The notes under the pieces are model-generated. The model saw nothing but the letters and a program-made list of their open reading frames with translations. It did no database searches and was not told the DNA's origin. Positions 36,311 to 46,000 of a stretch of 64,000 bases of DNA are shown here, in pieces; position 1 is the first letter of the stretch; the number at the start of each line of letters is the position of its first letter. The stretch spans positions 39,155,562 through 39,219,561 of the forward strand of contig CM055063.1 in NCBI GenBank assembly GCA_029204045.2. The letters run 5' to 3'. The DNA comes from Tillandsia leiboldiana (Eukaryota; Streptophyta; Magnoliopsida; Poales; Bromeliaceae). The position numbers and the translations under genes were made by a program.

Positions 36311-37493
36311 TGTGTTACGGCTTTTTGTGTTGGCATATTTCGTGAGTTGAGTCGGAGTCTTGAAGTGATCAAATTGTCAATCAGCAATTGAAGACTTAGA
36401 GAAGATTCAATAAGAGCTCAAGTTGACACTCAGTATTTTGAGTCTTGAAGATTGAAATTGAAGAATTATGGATCATATACATCAATCTCAAGGAAAATGG
36501 ATTCGGATTGATCAGGTACGTTTAACTAAATAATTTTGGTGATCCGAATACATTTGAGTAGTTTAGAAACACTTGGATAAGTTTTCATTGCATAAAAGTC
36601 AAAAACTGTTTTTTCAGGAAATCCGTTCAGGACTGGAAATTCTGTTCAAGACTGTTTTGTTAATCCAGTCCGGACCGTGGATTCCAGTCCGGACCCCGAA
36701 CCTTGTTTTTTCAGGAATTGCTGAAAAAAAGACGACAGTCCAGACCGAGCCAATCCAGTCCGGACCATCGTGCGGGAAAAAATCCGTTAAGTTAGTTTTT
36801 GATGCTTATCTCTTTCCAAAGGTTTCTAAACTATAAATAGACACTTAGGGTTTCTCAAGAACTACCGATTAATTTATAAAACACTTGAGAGCAACCCTAG
36901 AGGCTAGGTTTTTATCGTTCTTCTTTATAGCCTCTTTTAGGTCAATTCGACGGTTCTTCCAAGATCTATCTTTTGTCGAATTGATCTAGTCTTTGCTTAG
37001 AGATTTCTTCTACGGTTCCTCAATGATAATCTAAGCAAAGGATCACCATCGAAGCCAATATTCTTATCGGCTGAGTTTGCGTCGTGGATTCGACGTGGCA
37101 TCGTGGATTCGGTGTGTTGAAGGCGTTTCGTGGATTCGAAACGTGTGCTTGTGGATTCGAGTGGCGTTCGTGGATTCGAACGTGTGCAGTGGACGTGCAA
37201 TCGGTGGAGCGCAAGGTCCGAAGAAGTTGAAGGAGGGGTCGAGTCCGTGGAGTCGGTAATCACCTTGTTATTCTTCATTTTCTTAGTGGATTGTTATTGC
37301 GTGTTGGTCCCGTGGTTTTTCTCCTGGATTGGAGTTTCCACGTAAATCTCGGTGTGCTATTTCTATTTTCCGCATTGGTTTTTATTTTGCACTGAGATTT
37401 GTTTTTAAATATTACACCTATTCACCCCCCCCCCTCTAGTTGTTTGATAGTACCTATTTAGATCCTTGTGGATCCTTAATACATAAAAACCTA
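36311..37493 (+). repeat. G2: solo LTR of the H family, opposite orientation
   Basis: About 1183 bp, starting tgttacgg, flanked by catcg (36306-36310 and 37494-37498). It is the reverse orientation to H and G1. It contains tccggac motifs (36660-36770), a TATA-like ctataaatag (about 36830-36840), the cgtggattcg array (37080-37182), and ctattcacccccc near its end. The right terminus reads ...ccta rather than ...ca, a diverged or mutated end. Confidence 0.85.
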
Positions 37494-37498
37494 CATCG

Positions 37499-37908
37499 CG
37501 TACCTGCTGGCAAGTTGCAGAGTCTCCCAATCCCTGAATGGAAATGGGATCATATCACTATGGACTTTGTCACTGGATTGCCGAGAGCACAGACTGGGGC
37601 GGATGCGAACTGGGTAGTCGTGGACAGACTCACCAAGTCTGCTCACTTTTTACCGGTTCAGATGACTTGGCCTTTGGAGCGACTGGCACAGATGTACTTA
37701 GCTGAGGTGGTCAGATTGCACGAGGTACCCGTTTCCATCGTATCAGATAGAGACCCGAGGTTTGTCTCGCATTTCTCGAGGAGTTTACAAACAGCCTTGG
37801 GGACGCAGCTCCGATTTAGTACAGCCTTCCTCCCACAGACCGATGGACAGTCAGAGCGCACTATTCAGACCCTCGAGGATATGTTGAGGGCGTGCATCCT
37901 GGACTTTG
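37499..37908 (+). pseudogene. Element D integrase catalytic core, cut by H
   Basis: It continues integrase with LPIPEWKWDHI, TMDFVTGLPRA (first Asp), SDRDPRFVSHF (second Asp) and PQTDGQSERTIQ (Glu): the D-D-E catalytic triad is complete. No stop is present. It ends at DF(G), where H inserted; the target duplication is ctttg (37904-37908). Confidence 0.9.
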
Positions 37909-39185
37909 TGTTGGGTCGTATATAATACGGATCTAAATAGGGGAAGAAACACCTAGAGGGGGGTGAATAGGTGTAAACGTATAAACACTCCAAAAATCGT
38001 TGCGATAAAACCCAATGCGGAAAATAAAATAACACGCAAGATTTTTACGTGGAAAACTCCATCACCGGAGTAAAAAACCACGGGACCGATAACACGGCAG
38101 AAATCCACTAGAATTAAAACACGTACAAGGTGATTTACCGTACACACTTACGACTCAACCTTTTCCATACGCTCCTAGAGGATCTTCTCCGCTCGCTCCA
38201 GACGCTTCTCGAATCCACGATCTGCGCCCAACGCCGAATCCACGGCGTCCAACGTCGAATCCACGACGTCCGACCGAATCCACGGTCTTCACCCAATAGC
38301 ACCGTTCGAATCCACGAACGTGCCTCGCTCCGAATCCACGAGAGCGATTGAACCTTGAATCCACAAGGACACGCGAATCCACGCGCCGATTTTTGGGGTA
38401 AATCGTTGTTTTTGGGTGATGATGATCCGCCGAATACTTAGATCAAAGATAGATCGGAAATACCATCTAAGTATTCATTAGTTTGATTCAACTCAAGATG
38501 TGAGTATGAAAACCTAGAATCAAACTAATCAATATAGATGAAGAAACATAGAGTATTCTCTAATGATTTCCTTTCTTCTCTATATGTGGATCTATAGCCG
38601 TAAAAGATGATATATGAAAATGACGGCTATGTGGATTCCCCCTAGAAAAGGAGTCATAGGGTGTATTTATAGGTTAGAAACCCTAGGAAGGAGATAAGAA
38701 TCAAAAACCTGCCATTTCTGGATATTTACGGACGGCGATCCGGATCGTGATAACTAGGATCCGGATCGTCATAACAAAACAGCCAATTCCAGAAAAACGA
38801 AGGTTCGGGATCCGGATCATGTGACTACGATCCGGATCGTTCATACAGTTCACCAAACATCAACGTTCGGGATCCGGATCAAGAGACTACGATCCGGATT
38901 GCGACGATGTATGAACGAACCACCTTCGGGATCCGGATCGAACAACCTGATCCGGATCCTGAACATGTCCCAAGTCCAGTTTTTGATTTTTATGCAATGA
39001 AAGATTCTTCCAAGTGTTTCTACACTACAAGAAGTATTCGGATCACACAAATTCTTTAGTTAAACATACCTGATCCTTTTGAATTCTTCTTTCTTGAGAT
39101 TGAGTTAAATGATCCAACTTTCTTCACCTTCAATCTTCAAGACTTGAGACTTTCACGAAACTACGCCAACTCAAATTCCGTAACA
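37909..39185 (-). repeat. Element H 3' LTR
   Basis: tgttgggtcg to ccgtaaca. A - strand TATA box (tataaata) lies at 38671-38664. The palindrome array (38737-38958) is upstream of it and the hairpin array (38209-38385) downstream. It shares cctagagggg and gtgaataggtgt with G1; this is a widespread feature of SIRE-type LTR ends. Confidence 0.95.
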
Positions 39186-39199
39186 ATCTCCCCCTTTGG
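39186..39199 (-). other. Element H polypurine tract
   Basis: On the - strand, ccaaagggggagat directly abuts the 3' LTR at 39185. It primes plus-strand DNA synthesis. Confidence 0.85.
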
Positions 39200-39987
39200 C
39201 GGTTTCGTGACAAAACATAGATCCACTAAAGAAAATTCAAAAAGATATTTTTGTTGCTATCACCATACAACAAAAATTTACAATGGAGATCCAAAATACA
39301 ATACATGAGTTAAACTCCTAAAACAGACTCTAGACTTAGACATATGTACTCTCTGCAAAAAGAAATCATTCTTGACAAAAGAAATCGTTAGATACCTCAA
39401 GAATTTTGTATTATTCAAAAACCACAAACAGAGATGAAGTTTAAACTCATTTATACTTACCATGACATTTTATATTCAGATATGTAAACTGATCATAGTT
39501 AAAAAAACACCAACATATCTTCTTTGCACGTAAAAACCAAATGTCATGAACATGTTTGTGACAGACTTATAAATATATAGATATGTAATTGATCAGAGTT
39601 AAGAACCAACATATCTTCTATGCAATCAAAAACCAAGTGTCACAAACTTGTTAGTGAACATCAACTTGTTAGTTATATTACATGCCCAAATAGTTAGCAA
39701 ATAGTTAGTCGAGGCATGCATTCAAACAAATGGAAAAACCAAAAGTTGAAGTTCTACTTACCTTGATATTTCATCATTCGTACCATCATTCATTGTTCAT
39801 TGTTCAAATCATTGTTCTAAACTCTCTCCCCCTTTTTGTCACAAATAAAGCCAAAGATTACAGAAGTGGAGAGAATGGTTAACAGTTTAAGTTCGAGAAC
39901 TAAAATCTCAAATTAAAACATAAACAAAACTTGCACAACAGTAGGATTTAAACATATGCATAAAAACAGAAATTAGAAGGATACGGA
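39200..39987 (-). other. Element H 3' non-coding region with a diverged direct repeat
   Basis: AT-rich, without coding potential. Two diverged copies of an about 85-bp block lie at about 39479-39564 and 39580-39661 (both with gatatgtaa, accaacatatcttct and aaaaacca). A second polypurine-like copy is at 39823-39842. Confidence 0.6.
39823..39842 (-). other. Extra polypurine-tract-like copy in element H
   Basis: On the - strand, gtgacaaaaagggggagaga resembles the tract at the LTR (gtcacgaaac, then aaagggggaga). It lies about 640 bp upstream of the LTR. A weaker one (gagggggagtc) lies near 42727-42737. Their use is not known. Confidence 0.5.
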
Positions 39988-41442
39988 TCATTCAGACTCG
40001 TCTGAACTGATACAGCCGAGGATTTGGAAAATCTTCTTTATCCGCTTGTTCATTGCTGATTGCTTTTTATTTACCTTCTTTATTTCTTCCTTTACCTCAA
40101 TCAGTTCATTTGATATACGTTCTTGCTCGTTGGAGAGCCTTTGCTGTTCTTTATAGATTGAGGTAACAGAAGCATCATCATCAGAAGTTGATTGTGGTGC
40201 TTCTTGTGCCGGAGGTGCTGGTTGAACTGGAGGAGCTGCTGCTGGTGCAGAGGTTGTTGCTTGTTGTCGTTGTTCTCGTTGCCGGTGAAGAGGTATGAAA
40301 GGTTCATCTGGCTTCGTCGAAAGAGACTTTACAATTGTCGTGTCATTGATTGTTCCTAGACTGTGCAGATAGGAACTCGCATTTGTGTCAGCTTTAAATT
40401 TGCGAAGAATACGCATGATGATCATTGGAAAAGGTAGTCTCTCTGACGAATGAGCTTGCTCCACATATCGTGCCATCCTTGACCAGATGATGTAGGGAAT
40501 GTTTAAGTTAGCTCCCATTGCTGCTGCGGGATTTCCGAGTAGATAATGAAATATCATTCTTTCCCACCGAAGAACCTTTGTGTTCATGTTTGGAAGAATA
40601 TTGTAACAAATAATAAGATTTAAGATGCGGTACTCTGGTCGTAGTTCTTTCGAGAAAACGGAGTTTCCTGTCGACCGAGTATCTGGAACACAGATTCCAT
40701 CAACTACCACTCTCCAGGAGAAGGTGTTGAAAACTTGATTCTTCAGGTAATGAGTGCCATCGGCTCGGGCGTCCATCCCAAGTACTTCACCAATTAGCTG
40801 AGGCGTTACTTTGATTCTGACATTCTTGACTAAAGTTTGAAAATCCCGACGCCCGCTTTCCTGATCAACTAGATAGCAGGCATTCTGATAAAACATCCTC
40901 ACTGAGTGAAGACAATACCCAGTGGTCTCCGGGAAATCGCAAATGGGAGCAAGACCTCTCTGGTCAAACAAAGTCCCGAACGTCTGAGAACGTTGCGTTA
41001 AGGCTTTTACATCAACATGCCTCTCTCCAATGCATTCTCTATTTTCAAAATCCTTTATTCTAGCCGAGCTGACAAAGTCTTGTGCAGGTGCTTGGCCAGC
41101 AGCTGGTTGCTCAATGGTGATTCCTTGAGCACTTCCTCTCTTGCGAGCAACACTTTTTCTTCTTGTCTTCCCAGAAGTTTCTTCCATTGGAGCTTTCCCT
41201 TTTTCAGCAGCAGTAGGCGGAGCCTTCGATGTTTCTGCAGGTGCTTTTCCCTTTGAAGCAGTCAGAACAGTCGTTGCTTCAACTTGCAGTTCATCCCAAT
41301 CAATTGATTCCGTTTCAGATTCTGTATCGGAATCATCTTTAGCCTTCTTTGCTTTCTTAGCCTTCTTAGCCCTCTTGGGCTTGACGGTGTCTCTCGTATG
41401 AACCATAGCCGCAAGTAGAAAAACAATCCAAGTGATCACCAT
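39988..41442 (-). CDS. Env-like / putative plant transposon protein of element H
   Basis: An intact 484-codon frame between pol and the 3' LTR, the place of the env-like gene in SIRE-type elements. An internal Met13 (MVHTRDTVKPKR) is an alternative start; the first 13 residues form a short hydrophobic stretch. Next comes a Lys-rich segment (about 20-36), an acidic Ser/Glu segment, a second basic segment, and a middle domain (about 130-390, e.g. FENRECIGERHVDVK, FYQNACYLVDQESGRRDF) that resembles what is annotated as putative plant transposon protein. A Gln/Pro/Ala linker (about 392-425) and a Glu/Lys heptad-like coiled coil (about 432-470) follow. I see no classical envelope features such as a cleavage site or C-terminal membrane anchor. 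Function is unproven. A separate promoter may drive it (41967-42136). Confidence 0.75.
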   Translation of the reverse strand: MVITWIVFLLAAMVHTRDTVKPKRAKKAKKAKKAKDDSDTESETESIDWDELQVEATTVLTASKGKAPAETSKAPPTAAEKGKAPMEETSGKTRRKSVARKRGSAQGITIEQPAAGQAPAQDFVSSARIKDFENRECIGERHVDVKALTQRSQTFGTLFDQRGLAPICDFPETTGYCLHSVRMFYQNACYLVDQESGRRDFQTLVKNVRIKVTPQLIGEVLGMDARADGTHYLKNQVFNTFSWRVVVDGICVPDTRSTGNSVFSKELRPEYRILNLIICYNILPNMNTKVLRWERMIFHYLLGNPAAAMGANLNIPYIIWSRMARYVEQAHSSERLPFPMIIMRILRKFKADTNASSYLHSLGTINDTTIVKSLSTKPDEPFIPLHRQREQRQQATTSAPAAAPPVQPAPPAQEAPQSTSDDDASVTSIYKEQQRLSNEQERISNELIEVKEEIKKVNKKQSAMNKRIKKIFQILGCISSDESE

Positions 41443-41966
41443 TGCTTATGGTTTCTTGAGAAAAGGAATCCTGAGTAGACCAACTCAAGAACACAAAAAT
41501 TCTTAGTTTTCAAAAATTGAAAAAATTGTACCCAAACAATCATAATCATGTAGAGAGACTAAGAATCAAATTAGTTTTGCAAAAGGACTTCTAAAAATAG
41601 ATCAATTGCATGAATTTCGAAAATCCTTATTATATGCCCTAAAACCGAAATTTTAGAAATCGAAGCCTAAAAATCCGTTAATCAGGAGAAAACCTAGCAT
41701 ATAATCAAAACTAAACAACCCAGAGTTCTTATTTCAAAAGAAATTTGATCAAAAACCATCCACAAACAAAGTTGATCCAAGAAATTCGTGCGTTTGAGGA
41801 GGAAAAGAGAAAAACGGTGAAAAACCGAGATTTTGATCAATAAAACTTACTTGGAATTGAAGAACTTGAGTTTGAAAGCTTCCAAGGAGGATGAAATCTA
41901 GAGAGAAAGGCTCTGGAAACTTCGGAACAAAAGATTGGAGTAAAAGAAATCAAAACCCTTTTGTTC
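41443..41966 (-). other. Leader of env-like ORF, possible intron
   Basis: No coding content. On the - strand there is a strong donor-like ccaagtaagt (intron would start at 41850) and an acceptor-like ttccttttctcaag (intron would end at 41455), just 13 bases before the ATG at 41442. This is inferred only from consensus. Confidence 0.3.
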
Positions 41967-42136
41967 TTTATAAAAACCTAGCCGCGATCCGGATCAGTTC
42001 ATAACTGCGATCCGGATCGGCTACCCGCAGTGAGAAAACTGCGTTCGGGATCCGGATCGGCAGATACAATCCGGATCGTCAGCCCGCAGGAGAAAACCTG
42101 CGTTCGGGATCCGGATCACCTTGCCCGATCCGGATC
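41967..42136 (-). promoter_or_regulatory. Candidate internal promoter of element H
   Basis: Six copies of (g/a)atccggatc start at 41986, 42009, 42049, 42068, 42108 and 42127: three pairs spaced 23, 19 and 19 bases. On the - strand, a TATA-like tttttataaag (41976-41966) follows directly downstream. The LTR has the same design, with four pairs upstream of its TATA box. The env-like ORF starts about 525 bases downstream. Confidence 0.5.
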
Positions 42137-43078
42137 GGCCCCAACTTTTTCTTTTAGAAAAATTTCAGAGAAATTCAAGGAAAACCAGAAAAAGATTGTA
42201 AGCACAAAGGTGTATCAACTTTAAACAAAAAGCATCGTTTCACACAACAAGAATTAGATTATGCTAAATCTATCAGTAGTATCCAAAAATGAAACGAAAA
42301 TTTACAAGAATTAAATCCCTTAAAGTTGAACACTTTCAATCACATCTAACTTGATCTTATGAGTAATGCCTTTATCAAATCATCAATTCAGTAAAGAAAA
42401 TGAAATACAAAGATCAATAGATGTTTGAAATCCCAAATATGGTAGATAATATTTCTAGACAATCTGTTGAAGAGAGTGGCTCTTTGAGCATCTTTCTTTA
42501 AAATCCCACCTTATACCAACCTTGAAATTTGACAGAGTCAAGTATTTCAACATGCATTTTACTTAATCAAAAATTTGAACAACCATGCTTGGTATACATG
42601 TGGTAGCTGCACACAGTACTCGGACGACCGAGATGGTAGCTCTTTCCTCCATGTGGTGGTAGTTTTCACACTCCTCATTGGGATGTAACTCTTTCCACAT
42701 CTTTTGAGCATTTTACATTATCTTTGACTCCCCCTCAATTGGCTATCAATTATTTAAGATATAAAGTATTCAACCAAAAATTGATCTCGATTTCATACTC
42801 GACTAAACAGTCAAATAAGATAATGACTATACCAAGAGATCATTGAGAGAGAAATTGACTTTGATCACTTTAGAAGATGATTTAATTAACATAAACGATC
42901 ATTGCAACAAAGAAATATTATGATGGCAAAAGCATAATAAATTTCTAAATGTGTGAACAGATGCAATTAAAGTCAATTATGATCTATGCTCAATTAATGT
43001 CCTATGTACAAACATAGATAAAGAACAAAACAAAAACAAATACAAAACCTATCCTAAGCAAAGATTTCAAAAAGAAGA
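42137..43078 (-). other. Element H spacer between pol and internal promoter
   Basis: AT-rich, stops in all frames, no recognisable gene. It includes a polypurine-like site at 42727-42737 and repeated tggtagct / gtggtagt words near 42600-42665 of unknown meaning. Confidence 0.6.
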
Positions 43079-46000
43079 TTATTTCAAGGAAAGCATCCCA
43101 ATTGCTTTTCGTAAATGAATAAAACGTTTTTGATCCAAAGGTTTTGTTAGAATGTCAGCTAATTGATCCTCAGTTGAAATATATGAAAGTTGAAGAGTAT
43201 TTGATTCAACTAGCTCTCTAAGAAAATGATATCTAAGTTCAATATGTTTTGTTCTAGAGTGCAACACAGGGTTTTTAGAAATGTTAATTGCACTTGTGTT
43301 GTCACAAAGAATTGTTACCGAAGATGCTGAAATGCGGAAGTCACTCAATACGCTTTTCATCCAAATGAGTTGAGTTGAGCAACTTCCAGCTGAAATGTAT
43401 TCCGCTTCGGCAGTCGAGAGTGCTATGCAATTCTGCTTTTTACTGTGCCATGCAACAAGGCAATGGCCAAGATAGAAGCATGCACCACTCGTGCTTTTCC
43501 GATCATCCACTGATCCTGCCCAATCGGCATCTGAGTATCCAACAATATCCAGACTTGTTCCCATAGGATACCAAATTCCGAAATTAATTGATCCTTTGAT
43601 GTACCGGATGATCCGTTTCACCGCTTTCAGGTGAACCTCCTTTGGTGCTGATTGATATCTCGCGCAAATCCCAACACTAAAGGATATATCCGGGCGACTA
43701 GCCGTGAGGTAAAGTAGACTTCCAATCATACTTCTATACAGTTTCTCGTCTACATTCTCACTATGTGATTCACTTCCAAGTCCCTTGTGGCTAGTTCCCA
43801 TTGGAGTTGGAAAAACTTTACAGTTTTCTAGATCAAACTTTTTGACCAACTCCAGTGCATACTTGGATTGACTCAAGTGAATACCTTCATCATTTTGTTT
43901 AATTTGCAATCCAAGAAAATAAGACAGTTCGCCCATCATGGACATCTCAAATTCGCTTTCCATGGTCTCCGCGAATTTAGAAGCATCATTATCTTTTGTT
44001 GCACCAAATACAATGTCATCGACATAGATTTGTGCTACAATGAAATTATTTTGATAATGCTTCACAAAGAGAGTCCTGTCAGCTCCCCCTCGAGTATAGC
44101 CCTTCTCCAAAAGGTGCTTTGTTAACCTTTCGTACCATGCTCGCGGTGCTTGTTTCAGACCGTAAAGAGCCTTTTTCAAACGAAAAACATGGTTAGGTTG
44201 TTTATGATCTACAAAACCTTTCGGTTGAGCTACATAAACTTCCTCATTTAAAAACCCATTTAGAAATGCGCTCTTGACGTCCATTTGAAATAATTTGATT
44301 TTAAAATGACAAGCAATAGCAAACAATATACGAATGGACTCGAGTCTAGCTACAGGGGCGAAAGTTTCGTCAAAGTCTATACCTTCTACTTGAGAGTAGC
44401 CTTGAGCAACTAGTCGTGCCTTGTTCCTGATGATAGTACCATCTTCATCTTTCTTGTTCTTGAAGATCCATTTGGTACCTATCACATTATGTTGCTTTGG
44501 AGGCTTCGTTAATTCCCAGACTTTGTTTCGCTCAAATTGATGAAGCTCTTCCTGCATTGCTTTAATCCAGTAGTCATCCTGAAGAGCTTCATCTATTGTC
44601 TTTGGTTCGATTAAAGATACGTAGCAAGCAAATCCGGAAACCAACTGCCTTCGAGTTCTAACTCCTTCTTGTGGATCTCCAATGATGTTCGATCCCGGAT
44701 GATCCTTGGAGATTCGTAGCGTTTGTTGAAACGGAGTACTCGGAGGTACACGAGATGATTCCTGCACATCAGATAAACTAGAAGAACCATTAGATGCATC
44801 ATTAATATTGGAAGTGTTATTATGAGAAGATGCACTAGCAGGAGAATCATCATCTAGAGAGATATCGAGGGTAGATTTTTCAGATTCAAAATGAGAAGCT
44901 TCATCTACTTTAACATTTATAGATTCTACGATCGTCTTAGATTCAATGTTAAATACTCGATATGCTCTGCTATTCGTAGAATAACCCAAAAAGATCCCTT
45001 CATCACTTCGAGAGTCGAACTTTCCAAGATTTTCACGGTCACGTAAGATGTAACATCGACTCCCGAAGATACGAAAGTACTTGATATCCGGTTTTCTACT
45101 AAACCACAGCTCATATGGTGTATTCAAGGTTCCTGGGCGCAAATACACTCTGTTAATGACATAGACAGCGGTGTTCACAGCTTCAGCCCAAAAATGTAGC
45201 GGTAATTTCCGGCTATGAAGCATCACACGCGCCATCTCTTGAACAACCCTGTTTTTGCGCTCAACAACACCATTCTGCTGAGGTGTATAGGGTGCCGAGA
45301 ATTCATGCTTAATGCCATTTGAAGTACAAAAGTCAATGAATTTTGAATTTATGAATTCTCCACCCCTATCACTTCTAACACGAATGATCTTTTCATTCTT
45401 TTCAATCATAATACGATGGCAAATCTCATGAAAAGAGTCAAACGTATCAGCTTTCTCTCTCAAAAATGCTACCCAAGAAAACCGAGAGAAATCATCAACC
45501 AATAAAAAGATGTACCATTTACCTCCCAAAGAAGGTTGACGGGTCGGCCCCATTAAGTCCATGTGCAAAAGTTCCAAGGGCCGTTTTGTACCAACGTGGT
45601 TCAAGTTCTTGTGTGCAGTCCTAGACTGTTTTCCCTTTTGACAGCCACCACACACAATGTTTTGTTTAAATAAAAGTTTTGGAATCCCCTTGACCACGTC
45701 CTTATTTGAAATCTTAGCAAGTTCCTTAAAATTTAAGTGACCTAGCCTTTCGTGCCAAAGAGTTTCATTATTCAAAGCGGCTAAGTTACAATTTTCAGAA
45801 AATTTATTAGGAACAACATAACAATTGTTTTCAGATCTAACCCCTTTTAGAAAGAAAGCATGGTCCTTATCAGTTACAACGCATTCAACCGATGAAAAGT
45901 TAACTGAAAAACCATTGTCGCAAAGTTGACTTATGCTTATGAGGTTAGTCTTAAGGCCATCAACAAATAAGACGTTTTTCAAAATCGGGCCATCTGGAAT

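Noticed and set aside
39988..41442. Calling the env-like ORF a true envelope glycoprotein
   Set aside because: I see no signal peptide of usual form, cleavage site or membrane anchor. Position fits, but function is unknown, so only env-like is used.
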